Positions 7,213 through 14,364 of a stretch of 16,578 nucleotides of DNA are shown here, piece after piece; within the stretch, counting starts at the first letter, position 1; each line of letters starts with the position of its first letter. The notes below the pieces were generated by a model. That model was not told the origin of the DNA and did not search any database. It saw nothing but the letters and a program-made list of their open reading frames with translations. Origin of the DNA: Tectiglobus sp963922535 (GTDB lineage: Bacteria > Pseudomonadota > Alphaproteobacteria > Rhizobiales > Hyphomicrobiaceae); assembly GCA_963922535.1 (NCBI GenBank), contig CAWUIN010000066.1, positions 1 through 16,578 of the forward strand. Direction: 5' to 3'. The position numbers were made by a program, and so were the translations under genes.

Positions 7213-7217
7213 GATGT

Positions 7218-8390
7218 ATGGACAGGTTTGCAAACGCTTACGAGTTTATCGAAGCCAAACGGCCTGAGCGGCCCGTGTTTGGTCTCAGGCCACATGCGGC
7301 GGCTCGGGCAGCACGCTGGTTTCTGGATAATTTTCCCGGTGAAGTAGCCTACGCCTATAAAGCTAATAGTTCCGTTTTTCTGCTCGGCGCACTTTATGGT
7401 TCTGGCATCCATTGCTTTGATGTCGCGTCGCTTCCAGAACTTGAGGATGCCGCAACGATACCACGCGCACAGTTGCATTACATGCATCCCATAAAATCAC
7501 GCACCGCTATTCGGCGTGCCTATCAAGAGTTCGGTGTCAGGTGTTTTGCACTGGACAGTGAGGATGAGCTGAAAAAGATCGTCCAGGAGACTCATGCAGC
7601 CGATGACCTGCATCTTTTTGTTCGCGTGGCAGTGCCTTCAATCAACAGTAAAATACCGCTGGAGCATAAATTCGGCGTAACAGGCGATAAGGCGGCTGAG
7701 CTTTTGGTGCGGACACGCCAGCATTGCGATAAACTTGGGATCGCCTTTCATGTCGGCTCCCAGACAACCACACCCGATGCCTTCGTCACTGCATTTGAGG
7801 CAATACACAGGATGATCGTCCTGGCTGGGGTCGTTGTCGACAGCATCGATGTGGGCGGCGGCTTTCCAGCCTGCTATTCACAGGAGCGGCCGTCTGAACT
7901 CATTGAATTTATATCGGTTATCAAAAAATATTTTCATAATTTACCGGTTAGTCAGGACTGTCGTTTGATTTGCGAGCCGGGGCGTGCGCTGGTTGCTGAG
8001 GCAGAAAGCCTGATCGTTCGTGTTGAAGCGCGTCGCGGGCAGGAGCTGTTTATCAGCGATGGCAGCTATGGTGCTCTATTTGATGCAGCGCATCTCAAGT
8101 TCAGGTTTCCAATTCGTCTAATTGGCCAGATGGGTAAGGCCGATGACTATATTCCCTTTGCACTGTGGGGGCCAACCTGCGACTCCATTGATTACATGGA
8201 AGGTCCTTTTATGCTGCCGGCCAGCGTCAGGGAAGGACACTATCTTGAGATCGGCAATATCGGTGCGTATGGACGCGCCATAGCCAGCAGCTTTAATGGC
8301 TATGGTCAGTACGATGAAGTGATTTTAGACGATGCGCCCATGTATACAATGTATCCGCAGATTACAGCCGGTGTCGTGCAGTCCTGGTAA
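7218..8390 (+). CDS. PLP-dependent ornithine/lysine decarboxylase (fold III)
   Basis: A 390-residue enzyme of the eukaryote-like ornithine/diaminopimelate/arginine decarboxylase family, alanine-racemase fold. K48 (AYAYKAN) is the PLP lysine; HVGSQ (178-182), GGG (213-215) and EPGR (253-256) bind PLP phosphate and ring; C321 in WGPTCDSID is the catalytic cysteine typical of ornithine-type rather than diaminopimelate enzymes. Length fits the alphaproteobacterial ornithine/lysine decarboxylases. The product from ornithine would be putrescine, from lysine cadaverine. The ATG at 7218 is preferred over an upstream TTG at 7206 because GGA lies 7 bases before it and homologues begin near RFA. A structured leader precedes it and an agmatinase-family gene follows after 46 bases, suggesting a polyamine operon under RNA control. 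The exact amino acid used cannot be decided from sequence. Confidence 0.9.
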   Translation: MDRFANAYEFIEAKRPERPVFGLRPHAAARAARWFLDNFPGEVAYAYKANSSVFLLGALYGSGIHCFDVASLPELEDAATIPRAQLHYMHPIKSRTAIRRAYQEFGVRCFALDSEDELKKIVQETHAADDLHLFVRVAVPSINSKIPLEHKFGVTGDKAAELLVRTRQHCDKLGIAFHVGSQTTTPDAFVTAFEAIHRMIVLAGVVVDSIDVGGGFPACYSQERPSELIEFISVIKKYFHNLPVSQDCRLICEPGRALVAEAESLIVRVEARRGQELFISDGSYGALFDAAHLKFRFPIRLIGQMGKADDYIPFALWGPTCDSIDYMEGPFMLPASVREGHYLEIGNIGAYGRAIASSFNGYGQYDEVILDDAPMYTMYPQITAGVVQSW

Positions 8391-8436
8391 CAAGGGCAAA
8401 GCAAATGCAGTGTTGTAACATATTGGTTGGTGCATC

Positions 8437-9360
8437 TTGACTGGTTTGAGCTATCTTCCTCCCGAGCAGGATTTCCTTGAAGCAGGACGGGTTGGCGCGG
8501 ATTGTCCGGATGCAGCACGGGCCATTGTTATCCCTTACGGTCTTGAAGCCTCCGTCAGCTATGGGCAGGGCACTGCAGCTGGCCCTGCCGCGATCCTGGC
8601 GGCCAGCGAACAGCTTGAACTTTTTGACGAGGAACTCTGGTGCGAACCCTATCGCGATTATGGTGTTGCAACGCTGACACCACAGGCGATCCCTGCTACG
8701 GTGCCGGAGGCTCTGAATGAGCTTGCCAGGATCACGGATACAGTTCTGTTGCAGGACAAATTTCCCTTGATCCTCGGTGGCGAGCATGCACTTACTGCCG
8801 GCGCACTTCGCCCATTTATTGAACGGTTTTCAGATCTTGTCGTATTGCACATCGATGCACACGCGGACTTGCGCGACGGCTATCAAGGAGAGCATTATTC
8901 ACACGCCGCCGCCATGCGACGGGTTTTGGATTATCCCAGCGTTTCCATTGTCTCTGTAGGAATTCGTGCGATTTCACAGGAAGAGGCTGATTTTTACGAA
9001 GCCAATCGTAACCGCATTACAATTTGGTGGGCAAAGGATCAGGCTGCTTGGGATATCAATCGTATTGTTGCGGCGCTGGCAAACCGGCCAATTTATGTAA
9101 CATTCGATATCGATGGTCTTGATGCTGCGCAAATGCCGGCCACTGGTACGCCAACGCCAGGCGGTCTTTGCTATTGGCAGGCACTCAGTCTGTTGCGCAA
9201 AGCAGCACAGACCGGTCGCATTGTCGGTGGCGATGTTGTTGAACTGGCACCGATCAAAGGCTTTCATGCCTACGATTACACGGCCGCTGCCATTGCATAC
9301 AAGATTATGAGTTATGCCCTCTCAGGCGCCGGCAGATCACAGGAATATTCCGAACGCTGA
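8437..9360 (+). CDS. speB: Agmatinase-family ureohydrolase
   Basis: A 307-residue metal enzyme of the arginase/agmatinase family. The dinuclear manganese ligands are all present: H117 (GGEHAL), D140, H142 and D144 (HIDAHADLRD), and D224 and D226 (FDIDGLDA). SHAAAMRR (155-162) and TGTPTPGGLCYW (237-247) are more typical of agmatinases than arginases. Agmatinase splits agmatine into putrescine and urea. There is no ATG or GTG at the N-terminus: the frame is open only back to 8419, and TTG at 8437 (or TTG at 8446) must serve, with only a weak GGTTGG upstream. It follows the decarboxylase by 46 bases on the same strand and is probably co-transcribed. Related ureohydrolases acting on other guanidines, such as guanidinobutyrate, cannot be ruled out. 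Confidence 0.88.
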   Translation: MTGLSYLPPEQDFLEAGRVGADCPDAARAIVIPYGLEASVSYGQGTAAGPAAILAASEQLELFDEELWCEPYRDYGVATLTPQAIPATVPEALNELARITDTVLLQDKFPLILGGEHALTAGALRPFIERFSDLVVLHIDAHADLRDGYQGEHYSHAAAMRRVLDYPSVSIVSVGIRAISQEEADFYEANRNRITIWWAKDQAAWDINRIVAALANRPIYVTFDIDGLDAAQMPATGTPTPGGLCYWQALSLLRKAAQTGRIVGGDVVELAPIKGFHAYDYTAAAIAYKIMSYALSGAGRSQEYSER

Positions 9361-9464
9361 CACTTCCGATCTATACAACCTGTGAGGACGTTATTCTGTT
9401 TTCCCAGCCAAAGCGTTATATCGCGGAGCACTTTCGATCAAAATCGAAGCGTTTATCTGGGGGG

Positions 9465-9513
9465 CGTGTCGTCAATTACTAATTACTGGCTTCGCGCGGT
9501 AATTGACGACACG
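9465..9513. repeat. Perfect 15-bp inverted repeat
   Basis: CGTGTCGTCAATTAC (9465-9479) and its exact reverse complement (9499-9513) flank a 19-base centre. It lies in the gap between the ureohydrolase and cysK genes. No T-run follows either arm. It could be two facing IS ends, a very small non-autonomous element, or a processing/terminator hairpin. A second small palindrome, TTCGAT/ATCGAA (9433-9448), lies just before it. Confidence 0.85.
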
Positions 9514-9641
9514 GCCTGGTCCAAGAGTAGATGCACATGGACAAAGCGCATCCGGGCACAAAGCAAACTTGCCAGATTAGCGATCTCTGGTTAGCATTTT
9601 AGAAAAATTCAGGCAAACATAGCAAAGCGGGGCATCACCCA

Positions 9642-10688
9642 ATGTTTATTGCCAGCGATGTCGCTGAAGCCGTCGGCAAAACGCCGCTCATCAAACTGCG
9701 CCGGGTCTCCGAAGAAACCGGCTGCATAATCCTCGGCAAGGCGGAATTCATGAACCCTGGCCAGTCGGTAAAGGACCGTGCCGCGCTTTCAATCATCAAG
9801 GATGCCGTCGCCACAGGCGCTCTCAGGCCAGGCGGCACTATCGTTGAAGGCACAGCTGGCAACACCGGCATCGGCCTTACCGTGATTGGTGCATCACTTG
9901 GGTATAAGTGCGTGATTGTCATCCCGGAAACGCAGGCGGACGAGAAAAAGGCAACGCTGCGTCTGCTCGGCGCGCGGCTCATTGAAGTCCCCGCCGTGCC
10001 TTACCGCAATCCAAACAATTACGTCAAATACTCTGCCCGCCTGGCCGAGGCTCTCGCCCAGACAGAGCCGAACGGCGCCGTCTGGGCTAATCAGTTTGAC
10101 AACATCGCCAACCGGCAGGCTCATATCGAGGCAACTGCGCCGGAAATCTGGCAGCAAACCGAAGGCAGGGTGGACGGCTTTGTCTGTGCCGTTGGCTCCG
10201 GTGGTACGCTGGCCGGTGTCTCCATGGGTCTCAAAGCCAAAAAACAGGATATCAAGATCGCACTGGCCGACCCGCGCGGTGCTGCGCTTTACAGCTATTA
10301 CACCACTGGCGAATTGAAAGCCGAGGGCAGCTCGATCACTGAAGGCATAGGCCAGGGTCGCATCACCGCCAATCTCGACGATGCCATTGTCGACCATGCC
10401 TACCGTATCGCCGATGACGAAGCCGTGCGCCATACCTTCCAGCTCCTTGAGGAGGAGGGGCTTTGCCTTGGTGCCTCCTCCGGCATCAATGTCGCTGGCG
10501 CCGTCGCGCTGGCCCGGGAACTCGGCCCTGGCCACACCATCGTGACCATCCTGTGTGATTATGGCACGCGCTACCAATCGAGGTTGTTCAATCCCGAGTT
10601 TTTGCGCAGCAAAAAACTGCCTGTGCCTGGATGGCTCGAGCGCGGAACGGATGGCATCCCAGACGTATTTGAAGAGGTGGAAGAGTAA
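9642..10688 (+). CDS. cysK: Cysteine synthase A family (O-acetylserine sulfhydrylase)
   Basis: A 348-residue fold-type II PLP enzyme that makes cysteine from O-acetylserine and sulfide. K44 in NPGQSVKDRAA forms the internal aldimine; TAGNTGIGL (71-79) binds the substrate carboxylate; GSGGTLAG (185-192) holds the PLP phosphate; LGASSGINV (276-284) completes the site. It is longer than the ~310-residue enterobacterial CysK because of a C-terminal extension (FNPEFLRSKKLPVPGWLER onward), as in a subgroup of alphaproteobacterial and fungal enzymes. The ATG at 9642 has GCGGGG about 9 bases upstream. No cysE or other sulfur gene adjoins, so it appears to be a single-gene unit. The gene is visibly GC-richer than its neighbours, with mostly C/G third bases, which may reflect high expression or a separate origin. 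Confidence 0.9.
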   Translation: MFIASDVAEAVGKTPLIKLRRVSEETGCIILGKAEFMNPGQSVKDRAALSIIKDAVATGALRPGGTIVEGTAGNTGIGLTVIGASLGYKCVIVIPETQADEKKATLRLLGARLIEVPAVPYRNPNNYVKYSARLAEALAQTEPNGAVWANQFDNIANRQAHIEATAPEIWQQTEGRVDGFVCAVGSGGTLAGVSMGLKAKKQDIKIALADPRGAALYSYYTTGELKAEGSSITEGIGQGRITANLDDAIVDHAYRIADDEAVRHTFQLLEEEGLCLGASSGINVAGAVALARELGPGHTIVTILCDYGTRYQSRLFNPEFLRSKKLPVPGWLERGTDGIPDVFEEVEE

Positions 10689-11034
10689 AAAGACAACTTT
10701 ATAATGCGTTGAGGCTTTTGTGCGAACCAGCAGTATAGCCTGTACATCTCACTATCCCGCAAGCTGGTGATGCGAGATTTATGGGTGCTTTGTGCGCTGC
10801 GAAAGATTCCGAGGCAGATTTGCCAGCGCCCAGCCTTCAGCATATCGTCTCCGCTCTCTGCCTGCCAATCAGACCTTGTGCGGCGTTACATTTATGTCTG
10901 AAGAACGCCAGATCTTTTATTAGTATTCGTTAATATACTGTTAATGATTCGGTCGCACACTTGCGGAACAAAGCCTGACACCCAGGCGCAATTTGCGGCC
11001 AGGTATTGGGCCTTCTGCTTCAAAGGATATAACG
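10689..11034. other. Intergenic region before gapR
   Basis: About 345 bases between cysK and gapR. No gene, tRNA or strong hairpin is visible. The 3' half turns AT-rich and holds a TTAA-N7-TTAA box (10930-10944) and the ribosome binding site AAGGAT before gapR. No obvious intrinsic terminator for cysK was found. Confidence 0.5.
10930..10944. promoter_or_regulatory. CtrA-type box TTAA-N7-TTAA
   Basis: TTAA at 10930-10933 and TTAA at 10941-10944 are separated by exactly seven bases, the full consensus for the cell-cycle regulator CtrA of alphaproteobacteria. It lies ~90 bases before the gapR start in an AT-rich promoter region. Binding is inferred. Confidence 0.55.
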
Positions 11035-11316
11035 ATGACGACACTTCAAGGTTCCACACAACAGCAACTTCGCCAGTTCATAGAGCAGATCGAGCGTCTG
11101 GAGGAAGAAAAGAAAGAAATCTCAGATAATATCCGTGACAAACTTGCGGAAGCAAAGTCTGTTGGCTTTGATATCAAGGTGTTACGCCAGATCCTGAAGC
11201 TTCGCCAGAAATCCAAGGATGATCGCGACGAAGAGGAAGCTATTCTTGCGACATATCTCCATGCCCTTGGTATGGCTGACAATGATGAGCCTTATGCATT
11301 TGAAGAGGCTGCATAG
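11035..11316 (+). CDS. gapR: GapR nucleoid-associated protein (DUF2312)
   Basis: A 93-residue, highly charged helical protein. LRQFIEQIERLEEEKKEISD is the coiled-coil region, followed by AEAKSVGFDIKVLRQILKLR, the hallmark of DUF2312. Caulobacter GapR of nearly the same length encircles overtwisted DNA ahead of replication and transcription forks and stimulates type II topoisomerases. The ATG at 11035 is chosen over the longer frame from 10993 because AAGGAT lies 7 bases upstream and the product then matches the family length. A CtrA-type box upstream suggests cell-cycle control, and a hairpin follows the stop. Confidence in the family is high. Confidence 0.95.
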   Translation: MTTLQGSTQQQLRQFIEQIERLEEEKKEISDNIRDKLAEAKSVGFDIKVLRQILKLRQKSKDDRDEEEAILATYLHALGMADNDEPYAFEEAA

Positions 11317-11358
11317 ACACCGACAACACAAAGTTCTATATCATTTATCGAAACAGTT

Positions 11359-11382
11359 CGTGCTGTGTGCCAACACAGCACG
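11359..11382 (+). terminator. Hairpin after gapR, no U-tract
   Basis: A perfect 10-bp stem CGTGCTGTGT/ACACAGCACG closes a GCCA tetraloop about 40 bases after the gapR stop. The stem is strong, but it is followed by GCACATGC rather than a T-run, so termination or 3'-end protection are both possible. Confidence 0.5.
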
Positions 11383-11517
11383 GCACATGCTGGGCAATCG
11401 TAGATCGCCATAGCGCTGGTATGAAGTGTGCTGATATGAATTAAGCCCATTCAAGAAAATGAAAGCATAAATACATTTTATAAAATAACACTTTAGTATC
11501 GATCAGCTTTTAAGAGA

Positions 11518-11685
11518 TTACTTGATCTTAGCTTCTTTAAATTCCACGTGCTTGCGTACGATTGGATCGTATTTCTTGAAGGACATTTTTTCAGTTGTGT
11601 TGCGTGGATTTTTCTTGGTAACGTAAAAATATCCGGTCTTAGCTGTCGATAAAAGCTTGATCTTTTGAGTTACTGGTTTTGCCAT
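11518..11685 (-). CDS. rpmG: 50S ribosomal protein L33
   Basis: A 55-residue basic protein reading MAKPVTQKIKLLSTAKTGYF, then VTKKNPRNTTEKMSFKKYDP and a KHVEFKEAKIK end. This is L33 of the cysteine-free type without zinc ligands, usual in alphaproteobacteria. It sits in the large ribosomal subunit near the E site. The ATG at 11685 is chosen over the longer open frame to 11766 because AAGGAC lies ~9 bases upstream and homologues start with MAK. It stands alone here, as is common for rpmG in this group. Confidence 0.97.
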   Translation of the reverse strand: MAKPVTQKIKLLSTAKTGYFYVTKKNPRNTTEKMSFKKYDPIVRKHVEFKEAKIK

Positions 11686-11735
11686 TTTGCAAAAGTCCTT
11701 AAGGCTTATATGGAGATCACATCGGAGTTGATTCT

Positions 11736-11766
11736 CACTTGTGATGAATAATGACACAAGTGTCAA
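11736..11766 (-). promoter_or_regulatory. Possible rpmG promoter with inverted repeat
   Basis: CACTTGTG (11736-11743) and CACAAGTG (11755-11762) are perfect inverted arms with an 11-base spacer. On the minus strand TTGACA (11761-11766) is an ideal -35, but no good -10 stands at 17 bases. It lies 50-80 bases before the rpmG start. The repeat may be an operator or chance. Confidence 0.35.
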
Positions 11767-11935
11767 GAAGAGATTTTCCCGCTGATAACCTTAAATTTTG
11801 CTTCATTGCAGATTGTAGAAGCGTTGGCGTTCTTGACAGGCTTCCACACTTATATCCGATGGGTGATATCCGCACGGCCATTTTTGACGAAGCATTGCAA
11901 ACACAGCCTTGTTAATGCAGTGAGAAGATACGAAA

Positions 11936-12835
11936 ATGCGAGATTGTGAACGTGCCGCCATTATTGCCGAGCTCACACCGCCATTCGTAATCAAACGGCC
12001 GGCATGCCAGACAACCCCGCTTGTTTTTTGTTCGCCGCATTCCGGGCGCATTTATCCAAGTGTATTTCTTGCAGCGTCGCAACTTGATCCTCAGAAACTG
12101 CGTAAGTCAGAGGATTGTTATGTCGATGAGCTGTTTAATGCAGCGCCAACCTTTGGCGCTCCCCTCATTGCAGCGCGCTTTCCAAGGGCATATCTCGATG
12201 TCAACCGCGAGGCTTATGAACTCGATCCCATTCTCTTCGCCGAACCGCTTCCGAAGTATGCCAACACACACACCATGCGCGTTATCGCAGGGCTTGGAAC
12301 AATTGCGCGAATTGTATCAGCTTCTGAAGAAATTTATGCCGGTCATCTGCCGCTTGATGTAGCACTTGAGCGCATTGAACGGCTCTATAAACCATTTCAT
12401 GAAGCTCTTCGTGAGCTGGTCGAAGCGACACTGCAGAAATTCGGCTGTGCCATTCTGGTGGATTGTCATTCCATGCCTTCGACATCAAGCTTTCATTCGG
12501 CAGCCGTACGCCCTGAGTTTGTGATTGGCGATCGCTTTGGCACATCATGCGATCGTCGTGTGACGCGTATCGTGCGCCACGCCTTGGGCGAGATCGGTCG
12601 CCAGGTTCAGCTTAATCGTCCTTACGCCGGCGGCTTTATTACCGAACACTATGGTCAACCAAAGCGTAATATCCACGCCCTTCAGATAGAAATCAATCGA
12701 AGCCTCTATCTCAATGAGACGACACTTGAACGCTCCGGGAGTTTCGCACGGTTCCAGAAAAAAACTTCACTGTTTATTGAAAGCATAGCAGAACAGGTCC
12801 ACGCCATGCTGAGCTGCCGCGATGCAGCGGAATAG
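11936..12835 (+). CDS. N-formylglutamate amidohydrolase family protein
   Basis: A 299-residue protein of the HutG-like N-formylglutamate amidohydrolase family (zinc-dependent carboxypeptidase-like fold). Visible family blocks are FCSPHSGRIYP (31-41, metal-binding H35), EDCYVDELF (59-67), FPRAYLDVNREAYELDP (82-98), LVDCHSMPS (174-182, H178), and RPYAGGFITEHYG (228-240) with ALQIEINRSLY (248-258). The classical enzyme releases formate from N-formylglutamate at the end of histidine breakdown. No other hut gene is nearby, and many family members lack a proven substrate, so the reaction is family inference. The ATG at 11936 has only a weak purine stretch upstream (GAGAAG). The upstream rpmG gene is divergent, so the two share the promoter region. 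Confidence 0.9.
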   Translation: MRDCERAAIIAELTPPFVIKRPACQTTPLVFCSPHSGRIYPSVFLAASQLDPQKLRKSEDCYVDELFNAAPTFGAPLIAARFPRAYLDVNREAYELDPILFAEPLPKYANTHTMRVIAGLGTIARIVSASEEIYAGHLPLDVALERIERLYKPFHEALRELVEATLQKFGCAILVDCHSMPSTSSFHSAAVRPEFVIGDRFGTSCDRRVTRIVRHALGEIGRQVQLNRPYAGGFITEHYGQPKRNIHALQIEINRSLYLNETTLERSGSFARFQKKTSLFIESIAEQVHAMLSCRDAAE

Positions 12836-13036
12836 TATAAGCTGCAACTTTTTGGCGCATAAGCGACTGTCAGATCAAAAGGAGGCCTCTGCAGCACAGC
12901 GGGCGTTGCAACGGGCGCCTCTGCCGAAGGCGCTGAATTTGGTATTCAAAGAAATACGGATGTGATTTCGCCAGACCGGCTTTTGATTTGGCTCAACTGA
13001 AGCCGGGCCTTCGTGAGGTATTCTGTTGTATGTCAT

Positions 13037-14167
13037 TTAAACGCGTGCAGCCTGCATTTCATCCCGGCTGGCTAACTCAAGCCTGTTTTCATCCGTCACG
13101 GATAAAAAATGCTCAATCGTGTCGTGGCTGACCTGCGATTGCGCCGAGGGTACCCACTGTGGCTGTTCGTCCCTGTCGACCAACATGCTTCTGACGCCTT
13201 CGTAAAAGTCTTTACAGTGTAGGAAATGAGCAGCCAGTGCATAATCTGCGATGAGATTTTCTCTAAGATCCAGCCGATGTGCACGTTGCAAATGGCGCTG
13301 TGTTACGGCCAGCGCGGTTGGGGAGCGCCGCTTGAGGTCTATAATGACATTGTCGATCCACTCGGGCGCGTGATAGTCCGCACGTATATTTTCAAGGCGT
13401 AAGATGAGTTCTTCGATATCGGGGGCCGAAAAAGTTTCCGAGATACAGTCATAGTGTGCTGCAAGCGTGCCTGTGCCCGGATCTCGATGGCGGTCGTCAA
13501 GTAGCGGATCGATCGGCTGGGCATCCGCAAGCTCGTTTACAATTTCATTGAATTGTGCCGACGCGATACAATGCGTTGCAAGCCCTAAAGCATACGCATC
13601 CGACCTGCCGATTGTTCGCCCTGTAAGAGCAAGATAAAAGCCGGTGTAATGCGGCAGCCCCGCAAGTACTCGTGCCATGCCGGCATCTGGAAAAAAGCCG
13701 AAAGCAGTCTGCGGCGTGGCAAATTTATACGTCTCAGCCGCCACGCGGTGGGTGCAAAAATGCGTCAGTCCCGCTCCGGCTCCCATGACGGCGCCTTCGA
13801 TCATGGCAATCGTCGGCTTTGAAAAGCAGTCAAGCAGCCATTCAAAGGCATATTCCTGGGCGAGCCAGGTACGTGCGTCATCGATATTATTCTGTGCCGA
13901 TTGCATAAGGGCGGCTAGATCGGTGCCAATGCAAAAGGCGTTGGGCCGCGTTGAGCTTATGACGACCGCATAAAGTTCGGGATCGCGCGCGAGATTGGGA
14001 ATAGCAGCAGAAATCGCTGACGTTATCGCATCGTTGAGCGCGTTCAGCGCGTCCGGGCGGTTGAGAAGAATCTGCAGCACCGCTCTGTCGCGTTGAAATA
14101 AAACCTCTCCGCTGCCTTCCCGATCATTATCGGCTTCCTGCTCATTTTGAGTTTGCATGACTTCCAT
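13037..14167 (-). CDS. Crotonase family, 3-hydroxyisobutyryl-CoA hydrolase-like, catalytic Glu replaced
   Basis: A 376-residue crotonase-fold protein of the length and layout of 3-hydroxyisobutyryl-CoA hydrolase (valine breakdown). NRPDALNALN (36-45) and AFCIGTDL (77-84) form the first oxyanion region, and IEGAVMGAGAGLTHFCTHRV (123-142) the CoA-binding turn. In TPQTAFGFFPDAG (151-163) the Asp (D161) is present, but residue 153 is Gln where hydrolases have Glu (PET...FPDVGG), and the following GG is GM. The C-terminal half carries the hydrolase-specific ETFSAPDIEELILRLE and RRSPTALAVTQRHL segments. Activity on the usual substrate is therefore doubtful. The start is uncertain: ATG at 14167 or 14158, neither with a good ribosome site, while an AAGGAG lies much further upstream. 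It is divergent from the extensin-like gene. Confidence 0.85.
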   Translation of the reverse strand: MEVMQTQNEQEADNDREGSGEVLFQRDRAVLQILLNRPDALNALNDAITSAISAAIPNLARDPELYAVVISSTRPNAFCIGTDLAALMQSAQNNIDDARTWLAQEYAFEWLLDCFSKPTIAMIEGAVMGAGAGLTHFCTHRVAAETYKFATPQTAFGFFPDAGMARVLAGLPHYTGFYLALTGRTIGRSDAYALGLATHCIASAQFNEIVNELADAQPIDPLLDDRHRDPGTGTLAAHYDCISETFSAPDIEELILRLENIRADYHAPEWIDNVIIDLKRRSPTALAVTQRHLQRAHRLDLRENLIADYALAAHFLHCKDFYEGVRSMLVDRDEQPQWVPSAQSQVSHDTIEHFLSVTDENRLELASRDEMQAARV

Positions 14168-14364
14168 GCCCCGCGACTGATTTTGTTCTGTGCGTAAGGC
14201 CGGTATGACAATGGATGGCCGTAATTTCTCCTTTTACATGATTAAAACTTAATATCAAAAAATATCATTTGGTACTATAACTTACTGGTCTGCGCAAAAT
14301 GTAGCAGAGGCGCGTGTTCCATTCGTGTGCGTTGATACGAATGAAAGCAGTGGATCGGAGATTT

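Noticed and set aside
7028..7347. Possible small upstream peptides in the decarboxylase leader
   Set aside because: They start at TTG or GTG without ribosome sites and run out of frame into the decarboxylase gene; the hairpin structure explains this stretch better. A regulatory leader peptide cannot be fully excluded.
9894..10577. Long minus-strand open frame opposite cysK (227 codons)
   Set aside because: It lies wholly inside cysK, has no recognisable domains, and is explained by the high GC of the opposite strand.
12915..12933. Hairpin GCGCCT/AGGCGC after the amidohydrolase gene
   Set aside because: A 6-bp stem with no T-run and more than 75 bases from the stop codon; too weak to call a terminator.
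14236..14252. TTAA-N3-TTAA in the crotonase/extensin divergent promoter region
   Set aside because: The spacing is three rather than seven bases, so it does not match the CtrA consensus.
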